This document shows, piece by piece, positions 8,424 to 17,958 of a stretch of DNA of 64,000 bases. Source of the DNA: Bacillota bacterium. GTDB lineage: Bacteria; Bacillota; Clostridia; Oscillospirales; Ruminococcaceae. Location of the stretch: positions 62,001-126,000 of the forward strand of contig JAEYNX010000034.1 in the NCBI GenBank assembly GCA_023412215.1, read 5' to 3'. The notes under the pieces were generated by a model that was given only the letters and a program-made list of their open reading frames with translations, was not told the DNA's origin and ran no database searches. Position 1 is the first letter of the stretch. The number at the start of each line of letters is the position of its first letter. The translations under genes were made by a program, and so were the position numbers.

Positions 8424-9614
8424 TTATACTAGAATAATATCCGAGCCGCCACCTGTGATGCACCGGCCTCCCTCGGGGGTAACCACGTAGGTATCCTCCA
8501 CCCCGACCATGCCGACACCCGCAATGCCCTTCTTGGGCTCGAGCGCGAGCAGCATATGCTCGCTGAGCGGTGCGTCAAAGCCCTTGGCGATGACGGGCAT
8601 CTCGTCGATGTGCAGCCCGATGCCGTGGCCTAAGAACCTCACCTGACGGCTGCCAAAGCCCATGAAGTTCTGTTTGAAAGCCTCCTGCAGCCCTGCCATC
8701 GTGTCTTGGTAAAGCGCGGACGGAACGGTGCCGGGCAAAAGCCGCTCGGCCAGCCGCTTCTGCACCTCCATGCAGGCCCAGTGCGCCTTTACCGTGTCCT
8801 CGGCAGGGTGCCCGCCGAACTGGTATACCTGTGTTTTGTCGCTGTGGTAGCCGTTTACCGCAAATGCGATATCTACAAAAACAAGGTCGCCCTTTTGAAG
8901 GGTGCGCTGCCTGCTGCCGCCGAGCGGTGCCGCGGGGCAGAGGCCGCGGGCCCCGCCCGGGCCGTCAAAGCTGGTGGGGTAAAGCGAGTTTTCGCCAAAG
9001 CCCAGTTGACCTATTACCATCTCGGTTTGAAACATGGCAAAGCGGCTGATGCCCTGATACCCGTACCGTATCATCTGCTCGTAGAGCGCGCCCACCAGAT
9101 CGGCCTCGCTCATCCCCTCTTTTAACAACGCGGGCACGACGTTTGTGAGCAGCTCGTGGTGACGCTTGCCCGCATACTCCGCCCACGCAAGCTCATAGGG
9201 CGATTTTACCGCGCGCACAAACAGCAGGGTTCTGTCGAGCGAACCGATGCTCTCCATGGCAAAATGCTTCTTCAGCCGTTCGAGTATCCCGACGGTGGCA
9301 ACCTCGGTCTCGAGGTAGGTACTGCCGCAGGCTGCCCCCGCAATCGCGGCGGCGTCGCGGTAGCTCTCCATGGCGTAGAGACCGTCAAGGGGGGATTCCT
9401 CCCGCGCGCGCTCCAGGCTTCTGCGCACGAAATAAAAGGCCTTGCCGCCCCGCTTAATCACGAGCAGGCCGTCCTGCATGGTGCCCGTAAAATAGTACTG
9501 ATTCACCTTGCTGACGATGAGCGCGGTGTCCCAGTTTGCGTGCTCGGTATCCATCGCCCTGCAAAACGCGACAAGGCGGTTTTTAAGCTCTGTTTTCGAT
9601 GGGTTTTGATCCAT
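8424..9614 (-). CDS. M24-family Xaa-Pro peptidase/creatinase-fold metallopeptidase
   Basis: Cytosolic M24 pita-bread-fold hydrolase, 396 aa from the ATG at 9612-9614 (GGAGG five bases upstream; a start 15 codons earlier lacks this). An N-terminal creatinase-like domain is followed by the catalytic domain. All five metal ligands are visible: Asp in FVDIAF, Asp in HSDKT, His in GHGIGLHIDEMP, Glu in ALEPKKG and Glu in VGVEDTYVV. It likely acts on proline-containing peptides. It is divergent from the membrane-protein/M20 operon that follows. Confidence 0.9.
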   Translation of the reverse strand: MDQNPSKTELKNRLVAFCRAMDTEHANWDTALIVSKVNQYYFTGTMQDGLLVIKRGGKAFYFVRRSLERAREESPLDGLYAMESYRDAAAIAGAACGSTYLETEVATVGILERLKKHFAMESIGSLDRTLLFVRAVKSPYELAWAEYAGKRHHELLTNVVPALLKEGMSEADLVGALYEQMIRYGYQGISRFAMFQTEMVIGQLGFGENSLYPTSFDGPGGARGLCPAAPLGGSRQRTLQKGDLVFVDIAFAVNGYHSDKTQVYQFGGHPAEDTVKAHWACMEVQKRLAERLLPGTVPSALYQDTMAGLQEAFKQNFMGFGSRQVRFLGHGIGLHIDEMPVIAKGFDAPLSEHMLLALEPKKGIAGVGMVGVEDTYVVTPEGGRCITGGGSDIILV

Positions 9615-9793
9615 TCCGGCCTCCGTATACAAGCTGTATTTATTGTTAGTATACAGCAAACCGGCAAGGCTGGCAACCTCACCGCAAAAAGCATGGAAAT
9701 GTTTGCAATCCCTAACGGTGTATGCTATGCTTTTGATAATATTCGCGAGCGTTCCATTATAATTCCGGCTTAATAATTGAAAGGATTAAAACT

Positions 9794-10495
9794 ATGGGCG
9801 ATTTTAAAAACAGTACGCTGATGTTTGTGCTCGGCACCTTTGTCGCGGTCTTCGTCGTCGCGCAGTCGGTCTTTTTTCTGGCAAGGGCGGTGGCGCGAGG
9901 CAAGGCGCTGGGGATAACGGGTACTACCGTTAAAAAGACCATCATCTCCTCCGCTATCTTTTCCGTTACCCCCTCTATCTCTATCCTGCTCGCGCTGGTT
10001 ACCCTTTCAAAGGCGCTTGGGGTGGCGCTGCCGTGGATACGCCTAAGCGTAATCGGCGCCGTTACATACGAGCTGCCCGCGGCGGAGGCGGCGGCAAACG
10101 CCTTCGGGCTTTCGATTACCGGCGATATTACCGACATCCGCGTGTTTGCGGCCATCATCTGGGTAATGACCAGCGGCTGCATCACCCCTCTCATCATCGT
10201 CCCGCTCTTTTTAAAAAAGCTGCGCGGCGGGCTGAACTCGATGAAAAAGCGCGACGAAAAATGGGGCGACATCTTTATGTCAGCACTGTTTTTGGGCATG
10301 ATCTCGGCCTTCCTCGGCATGGGTATTTCAAGCGGTATCCTTTCGGTGCTTACCTTGATAAGCTCCGCGGTGATTATGGCGGTATGCGGCCTGCTGATTA
10401 AAAGGTTCGGCGCCGAGTGGCTTAAAAACTACGCTCTGCCGTTTAGCATGATCGGCGCCATGGCGCTGGCGATACTGTTTAACCATATTGTTTAA
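9794..10495 (+). CDS. DUF5058-like integral membrane protein
   Basis: This 233-aa protein has about six hydrophobic segments and no signal peptide or catalytic motif. The N-terminal GDFKNSTLMFVLGTFVAVFVVAQSVFF and the ELPAAEAAANAFG segment after the third span fit what I recall of DUF5058 proteins, but I could not check this. It is followed 12 bases later by a second membrane protein and then an M20 peptidase. The set looks like a two-component membrane transporter with a peptidase, though direction and substrate are unknown. Confidence 0.6.
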   Translation: MGDFKNSTLMFVLGTFVAVFVVAQSVFFLARAVARGKALGITGTTVKKTIISSAIFSVTPSISILLALVTLSKALGVALPWIRLSVIGAVTYELPAAEAAANAFGLSITGDITDIRVFAAIIWVMTSGCITPLIIVPLFLKKLRGGLNSMKKRDEKWGDIFMSALFLGMISAFLGMGISSGILSVLTLISSAVIMAVCGLLIKRFGAEWLKNYALPFSMIGAMALAILFNHIV

Positions 10496-10507
10496 GGAGG
10501 GGCGGAC

Positions 10508-11164
10508 ATGAAAAGAAGCTATGAAGAATCAACCCACCTGTGGGGCCGAACTTGGATGGTTGCCGCCCTGGTGATGATGTTCAGCGTGCCGGTACTCTTT
10601 TGCCTGGTGAATAACATATGGCCCGACCCGCTAAAGGTTTTGCAGGGCCTGCTTGGCGTCGCCCCGATCTTCTGGACGGTGTGCGCCATCGAGGTGTTTA
10701 CCTACGCCCCCATGCTCGGCAACGCGGGCACCTATCTGGGGTTTGTGACCGGCAACGTAACCAACCTAAAGGTTCCCTGCGCGCTCTCCGCCATGGAGGC
10801 CGCGGACGTAAAGCCCGGCAGCGAGGAGGGCGAGGTGATCTCCACCATCGCCATCGCCACCTCGTCGATCATCACTACCCTGATTATTGTGGCGGGGGTG
10901 GTTTTGCTCATCCCGCTTACCCCGCTCCTGGAGACCCCCGCGTTAAAGCCCGCGTTTGACAACATCCTTCCCGCGCTGTTCGGCGGGCTGGGCGTGGTAT
11001 ATATCTCGAAAAACTTCAAGATTGCGCTGACGCCCATGATCGCCATGATTGCGCTGTTTATCTTTGTGCCCTCCCTTGCTAGCTCAGTGGGTATACTCGT
11101 TCCGGCTGCGGCGCTGCTCTCCATCGGTGCCGCAAGGCTATTGTATAAGAAAAATCTGTTATAA
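10508..11164 (+). CDS. Integral membrane protein, partner of the upstream DUF5058-like protein
   Basis: 218 aa with about five hydrophobic segments. Notable soluble stretches are APMLGNAGTYLGFVTGNVTNLKVP and the acidic loop DVKPGSEEGEVI. I do not recognise a family. AAGGAGGGGC lies just ahead of its ATG, and the spacing to its neighbours (12 and 17 bases) implies one operon. Paired small permease-like proteins next to a peptidase suggest a transporter built from two different subunits. Confidence 0.55.
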   Translation: MKRSYEESTHLWGRTWMVAALVMMFSVPVLFCLVNNIWPDPLKVLQGLLGVAPIFWTVCAIEVFTYAPMLGNAGTYLGFVTGNVTNLKVPCALSAMEAADVKPGSEEGEVISTIAIATSSIITTLIIVAGVVLLIPLTPLLETPALKPAFDNILPALFGGLGVVYISKNFKIALTPMIAMIALFIFVPSLASSVGILVPAAALLSIGAARLLYKKNLL

Positions 11165-11181
11165 TAAAGAAGGCATAGACG

Positions 11182-12495
11182 ATGAGTAACAGTCGAGCCG
11201 TAGAATCGCTCGCGAAGTTGATTACCTTTAAAACTGTCTCGGTACGAAACGAGCCGGACGCAAGCCGTGAGGAGTTTTCCGCCCTTCGCGACTACCTGCG
11301 GCAGCGCTACCCGAACGTGTTTAAAAGCTGTTCATACGAACAAATCGGCAACAGCGGCATCCTGTTTACCCTAAAGGGCAAAAACAGCAGCACCCCCTCC
11401 GCCCTGATGGCACACTACGATGTGGTGGAAACCGGCGGAGCATGGCAGGAGCCGCCCTTTGACGGCGTGATCAAGGACGGGTTTTTGTGGGGCCGCGGTA
11501 CGATCGACACCAAGGTGACCCTCTGCGGCATTCTGGAGGGGGCCGAGGCTCTGCTCGGCGAAGGATTTATCCCCCAAAACGACCTCTACCTTGCCTTTTC
11601 GGGAGACGAGGAAATCATGGGCCCATCGGCGCCCGCAATTGTGGACACACTGGAGCATCGGGGCATCCGCTTAAGCTTTGTACTGGACGAGGGCGGCACC
11701 ATCGTATCTAATATCTTCCCCGGTGTCACCAAAAACTGCGCCGTTATCGGCATTGCCGAAAAGGGCATGGCCGACCTGATGCTTACGGCGACCTCCAAAG
11801 CGGGGCACGCCTCTTCCCCGCCCAAGGTTACCGCCATCGGCGCGGTGGCAAAGGCGGTGTGCCGCGTGGAAGCGCGCCCCTTTAAGCAGCGCCTGACTGC
11901 CCCGGTGCGCAGCATGCTCGCGTATCTGGGCAGGAACTCTGCAAACGGCGCCTTAAAATTCGTCTTTACCAACCTGTGGCTCACGGCCCCCCTAGTAAAG
12001 CTCATCTGTAAGCTAAGCGGCGGCGAGCTTGCCGCCATGACAAGGACGACCTGCGCCTTTACTATGTCCGGCGGTAGCAGGCAGGCCAACGTACTGCCCA
12101 AGACGGCCTCGGCCACCGCCAATTTCAGAATCCTGCAGGGCGAGACGGTGGAGAGCACCGTCAGCCGCATTCAAAAGCTTGCGGGCGAGGATATCGAGAT
12201 AACCAGGGTGTACGCCACCGAGCCGTCGAAGATCTCAAAGATGGATGAGCGGTATGACCTGCTGGCCCAAACCATCAGTGAGAGCTGGCAGGATACGCTG
12301 GTCACCCCCTACCTGATGATGGCCTGCACCGATTCGCGGCACTTCTGCCGCATCTCCGATAACGTGTACCGCTTTACCCCCCTGCGGCTTTCAAAGGAGG
12401 ACCGTGCCGCCATCCACGCCGAGAATGAGCGTATAGAACTTACAAAGATTGACGAATGCGCGGCGTTTTATGAGAAGCTGATCAAAAAGTTATAG
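11182..12495 (+). CDS. M20-family metallopeptidase (carboxypeptidase/PM20D1-like)
   Basis: Zinc aminoacylase/carboxypeptidase of 437 aa. Zinc and catalytic motifs are in order: AHYDVVETG (His and catalytic Asp), GRGTIDTK (bridging Asp) and SGDEEIMG (catalytic and ligand Glu pair). A dimerisation (lid) domain follows at about 200-310. There is no signal peptide, so it acts on imported substrate, which fits the two membrane proteins encoded just upstream. Substrate unknown: dipeptides or N-acyl amino acids are usual. Confidence 0.87.
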   Translation: MSNSRAVESLAKLITFKTVSVRNEPDASREEFSALRDYLRQRYPNVFKSCSYEQIGNSGILFTLKGKNSSTPSALMAHYDVVETGGAWQEPPFDGVIKDGFLWGRGTIDTKVTLCGILEGAEALLGEGFIPQNDLYLAFSGDEEIMGPSAPAIVDTLEHRGIRLSFVLDEGGTIVSNIFPGVTKNCAVIGIAEKGMADLMLTATSKAGHASSPPKVTAIGAVAKAVCRVEARPFKQRLTAPVRSMLAYLGRNSANGALKFVFTNLWLTAPLVKLICKLSGGELAAMTRTTCAFTMSGGSRQANVLPKTASATANFRILQGETVESTVSRIQKLAGEDIEITRVYATEPSKISKMDERYDLLAQTISESWQDTLVTPYLMMACTDSRHFCRISDNVYRFTPLRLSKEDRAAIHAENERIELTKIDECAAFYEKLIKKL

Positions 12496-12501
12496 AGGCA
12501 C

Positions 12502-12537
12502 AAAGGGGCCGTACGCGGTATCGCGCACGGCCCCTTT
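12502..12537 (+). terminator. GC-rich hairpin after the M20 gene
   Basis: AAAGGGGCCGT (12502-12512) pairs with ACGGCCCCTTT (12527-12537). It sits 7 bases past the M20 stop, between convergent genes, and has only a weak T tail. Confidence 0.6.
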
Positions 12538-12572
12538 GCTAATACAGGAAGCAACTATTCAAAATATATTCG

Positions 12573-13574
12573 TTATCTCGCGTTTGGGTTGGTGGACTGC
12601 CTAACGATCAGCTCGTGCGGCAGGGTGACAAACTCGGTTGGGGAGTTGACGTCCTCCAGCTTTTTAAGCATCATCCGCATGGCAGTGGCGCCTATCTCAT
12701 ATCTTGGCTGAGAAATGGTGGTGATGGTAGGGGTATAAAACTCGGTGACGCTGGTATTGTCAAAGCCCACCACAACAATGTCGTCGGGCACCTTGTAGCC
12801 CATGTCGTACAGCTTTCGTATCGTCCCTACGGCCATGCCGTCCGAGATGCAGAAGATGGCGGTGGGCGGGCTTTGCAGGTGCATCAGCGTTCCGCAGGCG
12901 GTCATCGCCTTTTTGGAGCTGTAATCGGCGTGTACAATATAGTCTTCACGAACCGGGATGCCGTGTTCGGTAAGGGCGCGCTTGTAGCCGTTGGTGCGGT
13001 CAATGGAGGTGAGAGTGGTGGTGCCCGCTGCCATCAGACCCACCCTCGTGTGCCCGCAGGCGATGATATGGCATACCGCGTCGTAGGCGGCCTTTTCGTT
13101 ATCGATAATTACGCGCGAGGCGTTTACGCCGTTTTTGTATTCACAGCACTGCACAATCGGGTAGGAAGCGGCAATCTCGTTTAAGCGTACCTCACTCAAC
13201 ATGGTGGAAAAAAGGATAATGCCGTCTACCATCCGTGTAAACAGCAGCTTAAAATAATTCTCTTCCGCCATGGCCTCCCCATGTGTCGAGCCCGCCATCA
13301 CACTGTAGCTGTTGGCGTTGGCAATGTCCTCGATCCCCATCATGATACCGGAATAAAACTGGTTGGAGAGCGAGGGCAAGAGCACCAGAATCTTTTTGCT
13401 GCTGCTCATGCGCAGGCTGCGACCCAGATAGTTCGGCGTATAGTTGAGGGTTTTCATCGCGCTGATGATAGCCTCGTAGTTTTCGGGCGAAACGTTCTTG
13501 TTTTTATTCAGCACGCGCGAGGCAGTTGCAACCGAGACCCCCGCAAGCTTTGCCACATCCTTTAAGGTAGCCAT
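12573..13574 (-). CDS. LacI-family transcriptional regulator
   Basis: 333 aa. The N-terminal LacI HTH and hinge MATLKDVAKLAGVSVATASRVLN is followed by a periplasmic-binding-like effector domain (residues about 60-330). The hinge segment LGRSLRMSSSKKILVLLPSL is typical. No sugar operon lies beside it, so its target may be itself, the lipoprotein gene or the Gfo/Idh oxidoreductase downstream. A CG-centred imperfect palindrome (TTGAAATCG/CGATTTCAA type) lies just upstream at about 13599-13614 and may be its autoregulatory operator. Confidence 0.9.
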   Translation of the reverse strand: MATLKDVAKLAGVSVATASRVLNKNKNVSPENYEAIISAMKTLNYTPNYLGRSLRMSSSKKILVLLPSLSNQFYSGIMMGIEDIANANSYSVMAGSTHGEAMAEENYFKLLFTRMVDGIILFSTMLSEVRLNEIAASYPIVQCCEYKNGVNASRVIIDNEKAAYDAVCHIIACGHTRVGLMAAGTTTLTSIDRTNGYKRALTEHGIPVREDYIVHADYSSKKAMTACGTLMHLQSPPTAIFCISDGMAVGTIRKLYDMGYKVPDDIVVVGFDNTSVTEFYTPTITTISQPRYEIGATAMRMMLKKLEDVNSPTEFVTLPHELIVRQSTNPNAR

Positions 13575-14157
13575 TGAGTTCCCCTCCGAGCGGCGATATT
13601 GAAATCGTTTACAACTATGTTGTTATTTTACCATGCTTTTCTGTGAATATCAACAGAAAGCTGCAAAAGAATTTTTGCGTTGTCGCATATACACAAATCT
13701 GATTCGGCATATTTCGGCACTATCACCGCGCACATTTTCAGAATTCGCCTTGATATTTACCAGTTGATATGCTACTATATTAATAGCCGATTGAGAAAAT
13801 CGGTTCTTTATTAACCATTTATGTAATCGTTTTCATTTTTTGTTTTTATCGATTCTCGCGGCAAAGTATGCGGTGACAAAAAATGAAGGGCAGGGTTTAT
13901 CAGCCAAGGCAAGATATCGAGGATTCGGCAGATACAACCATAAGAATGCTACTATATATTGAAATTGTTATGTTTTGTGGTTATTATAGAAGAAAGGGTC
14001 GTTTTAGTCAAGCAGCGACATGACACCATTATAGGAATAACCCTATCAGCGCATTCGCTAAACTTCTGCAGCGGCCTTTGACATTTTATTTCTGTTGCCT
14101 TCTTTGGAGTAAACTATCCAATGATATCCGCAGAGATAGCGCGTAGGAGAAAGACGA
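13575..14157. other. 583-base AT-rich intergenic region with repeated promoter-like words
   Basis: No gene is seen on either strand. The 12-base word ATGCTACTATAT occurs twice, at 13769-13780 and 13946-13957, each followed by AT-rich sequence, suggesting two similar -10 regions. A LacI-type GTAATCGTTTTCAT lies near 13822. The space separates divergent lacI and the lipoprotein gene. Confidence 0.4.
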
Positions 14158-14571
14158 ATGATAAAAAGATTGATACTAACGGTATCTGCCGTACTGCTGT
14201 TGTTTGCTGTTCCAGCGTGCGGAGGCACAAAACTGGCTGCCTCGTTTGACGAAAATGAGGTAATCGACCGCGCCAAGGCGGCGGTGGAGGTTATCAACAC
14301 CCTCGATTATGGCGCCATGTGCGCGGAGTTCCGGGACAATCTGCAGGAACAGGTGAGCGCGGACTCTCTTAAAACGGCGTGGGAGTCTTTGCTCACGGCC
14401 GCGGGAACATTTAAAGAATACCAGAAGGTGACCACCGCCGGGGTGAAGGTAAAAGAAACCGGTGAAGACGGCGCAATCGTGACCTTAACCTGCGCCTACG
14501 AGAACAACACCCTCACCTACACCATCAGCTTGGATACCAACCTTGAGGTTGTGGGCATGTGGCTAAAATAA
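14158..14571 (+). CDS. Small DUF3887-type lipoprotein
   Basis: 137 aa. It has a lipoprotein signal (KR followed by LTVSAVLLLFAVPAC, Cys about residue 20) and a compact exported domain. The pattern of ENEVIDRAKAAVEVINTLDYGAMCAEF and the end LDTNLEVVGMWLK resembles DUF3887. AGGAGAAAGACGA leads to the ATG. Function is unknown; it is probably anchored to the outer face of the membrane. The next gene starts 60 bases downstream. Confidence 0.7.
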   Translation: MIKRLILTVSAVLLLFAVPACGGTKLAASFDENEVIDRAKAAVEVINTLDYGAMCAEFRDNLQEQVSADSLKTAWESLLTAAGTFKEYQKVTTAGVKVKETGEDGAIVTLTCAYENNTLTYTISLDTNLEVVGMWLK

Positions 14572-14631
14572 TGTGAAGGCTGTTTCCGCAGATTTTCGTA
14601 CAACGAACTTGATTAAAGGAGTAACACACCC

Positions 14632-15657
14632 ATGAACAGGTTTAGGGTAGCCATTATCGGGTGCGGGGATATCTTCCCCATGCACGCCGTACCGATCAAT
14701 GATCTGGATTGCTGTGAGCTGGTTGGGGTCTGCGATATAAAGCCCGAGGTTGTGCAGCAGCGCGCCCGCGAGTTAAACTGCCGCGCGTACATCGACTACC
14801 GCCAGATGATCGAAATAGAGCAGCCGGATGTGGTACATATCTGTACTCCGAACTTCGAACACGCACCCATGGCTATTTTCGCCGCGCAGCACGGCGCGCA
14901 TATCCTGTGCGAAAAGCCGATGTCCGTCGAATATGGCGACGCGGTGGAGATGGTGCAAGCCGCGAAGGACAACGCGGTGACGCTGGGCGTTATCTTCCAA
15001 AACCGTTACAACCCCGGCTCGGTGCTCATCAAAAGCGCTCTGGACAGCGGAATGCTCGGGAAGGTTTACGCCGGCAGACTTTCGGTAATCCTAAACCGTC
15101 CCGACGAATACTACCAGAATAGCGGCTGGAAGGGCACGTGGGAGCAGGAGGGCGGCGGCGTGCTCATCGGCCAAGCCATGCACACCATGGATTTGATGCG
15201 CTGGTTTGTGGGCGACGACATCGAGTATGTGGACGCCTCTATTGCAAACCGCGCACACAGCCAAATTGAGGTGGAGGATTCCGCCGAAGGGGTAATAAAG
15301 TATAAGAGCGGCATTATCACCACGTTTTTCGCCGTCAACTACTACACCTGCGACACACCGGTTGAGTTAGAGCTGCACTGCCAAAAGGGCACGGCAAAGC
15401 TTTTGGGCGAAAAAGGCACCATCAGTTTTAACGACGGACGGACCCTTACCGCCGATAAAAACCCGAGCGAGGCCTTTCGCAACGGTGAGCAGAAACAGTA
15501 TTACGGCGTAAGCCACATAAAGCAGATCGAGAACTTTTACGGCACCTTAAAAAACAACACGCAACCGGATATAACAGGCTTGGAAGCGCTGAAAACCCAA
15601 AAGATGGTCTGCGGTGTCTACGACAGCGCCAAACTGGGCAAACGTATTTTATTTTGA
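14632..15657 (+). CDS. Gfo/Idh/MocA-family NAD(P)-dependent oxidoreductase
   Basis: 341 aa. The N-terminal Rossmann fold starts VAIIGCGDIFPMHAVPI, and the family EKP motif is present as LCEKPMSVE (catalytic Lys). The C-terminal alpha/beta domain includes GGGVLIGQAMHTMDLMRW, with the usual His-Asp region. The likely job is oxidation of a sugar or cyclitol hydroxyl. It is cut off downstream by a strong terminator. No transporter or kinase adjoins it. Confidence 0.88.
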   Translation: MNRFRVAIIGCGDIFPMHAVPINDLDCCELVGVCDIKPEVVQQRARELNCRAYIDYRQMIEIEQPDVVHICTPNFEHAPMAIFAAQHGAHILCEKPMSVEYGDAVEMVQAAKDNAVTLGVIFQNRYNPGSVLIKSALDSGMLGKVYAGRLSVILNRPDEYYQNSGWKGTWEQEGGGVLIGQAMHTMDLMRWFVGDDIEYVDASIANRAHSQIEVEDSAEGVIKYKSGIITTFFAVNYYTCDTPVELELHCQKGTAKLLGEKGTISFNDGRTLTADKNPSEAFRNGEQKQYYGVSHIKQIENFYGTLKNNTQPDITGLEALKTQKMVCGVYDSAKLGKRILF

Positions 15658-15692
15658 CAACCACAACCCTTTTTCATAACTCAATCCTCCTA

Positions 15693-15730
15693 GAGAAAGA
15701 GCGGCAAACGGCCGCTCTTTCTCGTTTTTT
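15693..15730 (+). terminator. Strong Rho-independent terminator
   Basis: GAGAAAGAGCGGC (15693-15705) pairs with GCCGCTCTTTCTC (15711-15723), followed by GTTTTTT; it lies 36 bases after the oxidoreductase stop. Confidence 0.92.
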
Positions 15731-15762
15731 CGACAAAAAGCGTTTTTTCGGTTGTTAAACCA

Positions 15763-15792
15763 TTGACGATATTATTATGGTAGGACTATAAT
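15763..15792 (+). promoter_or_regulatory. Sigma-A promoter of the chemoreceptor gene
   Basis: TTGACG (15763-15768) and TATAAT (15787-15792) are 18 bases apart, about 100 bases ahead of the chemoreceptor start and just after the preceding terminator. Confidence 0.7.
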
Positions 15793-15895
15793 AAAACAAG
15801 TTAAATAAGTATGGCAAGGATGTTGAATGGGATAAGTTTAGAAGATGCAAATGACTTATTAATACAACGGACACAGGGACGAAAGGATGTTGACT

Positions 15896-17641
15896 ATGAC
15901 AAAGCTCAAGGCGCCGCAATTGGGGCTGAAAGGCAAGCTCACGATGTTTGTAGGGCTGCTGTTGGTTGTTACCGTAGCGGTACTGTCCACATTGGCCTAT
16001 GTAAACCTGGACGCGGCATATGACACTGCAATTTCCGATAAAATGGGGCAGTATGACACTGAGATTAAAACCGCCGTAATCAGCATGGTAAGCATGCTTG
16101 ATGTGAACTATAAGCGCTTTCAGGACGGTGAGATCACCGAGGCAGAGGCCCTTGCAAGCGCTGAAAAACTGGTGCGCGACACACGGTATGACGGAGGAAA
16201 CGGCTATTTCTGGGCTGATACGGCCGACGGCAAGTGCGCAGTACATATGAACCCGGAATATGAAGGCACCAATCGTTACGATGCACAGGACCTGCAGGGT
16301 ACCTATTACATACGCAACCTGATTACCGCGGGCGACGAACCGGAGGGCGCGTTTACCGAGTTCTACTTCACCAAACCGGGTGAGGACGGCTCCTTTAAAA
16401 AGCGTGCGTTTACATTAAAGTTTGAGCCGTACGGCTGGTATATCAGCACCGGCAATTACTACGACGACATCGATGCCGCGATACAGGCCCAGGAGTGGCA
16501 GAAGATGCTGGCGGAAGGGATACTGGTGGTATCCAGTCTTGTTATTGCGGTTTTGGGCCTCATTCTGATGCGGGTGTGGGCAAGAAGGATTTCGAACCCC
16601 ATTACGGCGGTTTCCAAACGCCTTTCCCTGCTTGCGGAGGGCGATCTCCAAACCACATCGGTATCCATCATTCACTCACGGGATGAAACCGGCTTGCTCA
16701 CGCAGGCGACCGACCAGCTGATTGCCAGCATGCGCGGTATGATCGGTGACATCGCCCAGAACCTGCAGAGCATGGCGCAGGGCGACATGTCGCAGCTGAC
16801 AGACTACGATTACATCGGGGATTTTTCGCCTATCAAGGCGTCTCTGACAGAGATTCACACGTCTTTAAACAGAACGCTCAGCATTATCGAAAGCTCCGCC
16901 GAACAGGTAAGGGCGGGGGCCGCGCAGGTTTCGCTGGGCGCGCAGACCCTGGCCTCCGGCTCTTCCGAGCAGGCGGGCGCGGTTGAAGAGCTGTCCTCCA
17001 GCGTTTCGCATGTATCGGACACCGCCAACAAGAACGCGGAGCATGCCACCGACGCGGCGGAACACGCACGGCAGGCGGCACTGCGCATTGAGGAATCCAA
17101 CGCACAGATGGGCCGCATGCTGGAGGCGATGGAGAGAATCAGCGCCTCCTCCGGCAAAATCAACGAGATTACCGATATGATCGAATCAATCTCGTTCCAA
17201 ACCAACATTCTCGCGTTAAACGCGGCCATCGAGGCGGCGCGCGCGGGCAACGCGGGCAAAGGTTTTGCGGTAGTGGCCGACGAGGTGCGCAACCTCGCCG
17301 CCAAATCTTCCGAGGCGGTGCAGCAGGCGCAGGCTCTGGTTTCCACCTCCATGGAGGCGGTTACCGACGGCGCGCAGATTACCAAAGAGATGGCGGATAT
17401 GATCTCCTCCAGCCTGCGTGAAACCGAGCTGATTAAAACAACGGTACTCAGAATCAACGATGCCTCCACCACACAGGCACAGGCGATTGAGCAGATTACG
17501 CAGGGCGTGGAGCAGATCTCAATTGTGGTGCAGTCCAACGCCGCTACCGCCGAGCAAAGCTCCGCCTCCAGCGAGGAGCTTTCGGCGCAGGCAACGGTAT
17601 TGTATCAGGAGCTTGCAAAGTTCAAGCTCATCCGGGAATAA
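15896..17641 (+). CDS. Methyl-accepting chemotaxis protein with single Cache sensor
   Basis: Transmembrane chemoreceptor of 581 aa. TM1 is at about 13-35 (LTMFVGLLLVVTVAVLSTLAY). An extracellular sCache_2-type domain follows (GYFWADTADGKCAVHM; FEPYGWYISTGNYYDDID), then TM2 near 198-217, HAMP to about 275, and the cytoplasmic signalling hairpin with the tip ESISFQTNILALNAAIEAARAG. ATG 15896 is preferred over ATG 15887 because AAAGG lies 8-10 bases upstream of it. It signals to CheA/CheW encoded elsewhere. The ligand is probably a small organic acid by domain type. Confidence 0.93.
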   Translation: MTKLKAPQLGLKGKLTMFVGLLLVVTVAVLSTLAYVNLDAAYDTAISDKMGQYDTEIKTAVISMVSMLDVNYKRFQDGEITEAEALASAEKLVRDTRYDGGNGYFWADTADGKCAVHMNPEYEGTNRYDAQDLQGTYYIRNLITAGDEPEGAFTEFYFTKPGEDGSFKKRAFTLKFEPYGWYISTGNYYDDIDAAIQAQEWQKMLAEGILVVSSLVIAVLGLILMRVWARRISNPITAVSKRLSLLAEGDLQTTSVSIIHSRDETGLLTQATDQLIASMRGMIGDIAQNLQSMAQGDMSQLTDYDYIGDFSPIKASLTEIHTSLNRTLSIIESSAEQVRAGAAQVSLGAQTLASGSSEQAGAVEELSSSVSHVSDTANKNAEHATDAAEHARQAALRIEESNAQMGRMLEAMERISASSGKINEITDMIESISFQTNILALNAAIEAARAGNAGKGFAVVADEVRNLAAKSSEAVQQAQALVSTSMEAVTDGAQITKEMADMISSSLRETELIKTTVLRINDASTTQAQAIEQITQGVEQISIVVQSNAATAEQSSASSEELSAQATVLYQELAKFKLIRE

Positions 17642-17666
17642 TCAAGTAAGAGGCGTCTTATCCGTT

Positions 17667-17698
17667 TATGCTGCCCCATCTTCTTTTGGGGCAGCATA
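17667..17698. terminator. Hairpin downstream of the chemoreceptor gene
   Basis: TATGCTGCCCC (17667-17677) pairs exactly with GGGGCAGCATA (17688-17698). There is no T tail, so it may be a processing or stabilising hairpin rather than a terminator. Confidence 0.5.
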
Positions 17699-17797
17699 GA
17701 AAATATAACACAGGCAGCATTTTAAAAAATTGTATAAAGAGCTGTAAAAGTGTTGACTGTGGTTTAAAGATGTGATATTATAATCTTCGTCATAATT

Positions 17798-17884
17798 GGA
17801 GAGGTGTCCGAGCGGTTTATGGAGCTGGTCTTGAAAACCAGTGATTCGAAAGAACCAAGGGTTCGAATCCCTTCCTCTCCGCCA
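17798..17884 (+). tRNA. tRNA-Ser (anticodon TGA)
   Basis: 87 bases with acceptor pair GGAGAGG/CCTCTCC, anticodon stem CTGGT/ACCAG with loop CTTGAAA (anticodon TGA), a long class II variable arm, T arm GGGTTCGAATCCC and encoded CCA. Confidence 0.97.
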
Positions 17885-17958
17885 TACGCGTAAAAGCTTA
17901 GGGCGGGGCGATGAGGGCTTTGCCCATGAGCATATATAGATTTTTATTTTCACCAAAT

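Noticed and set aside
11182..12495. Duplication with the other M20 gene (58662-59993)
   Set aside because: Both are M20-like, but metal motifs and lengths differ (AHYDVV set versus HACGHS set), so they are separate subfamilies rather than recent copies.
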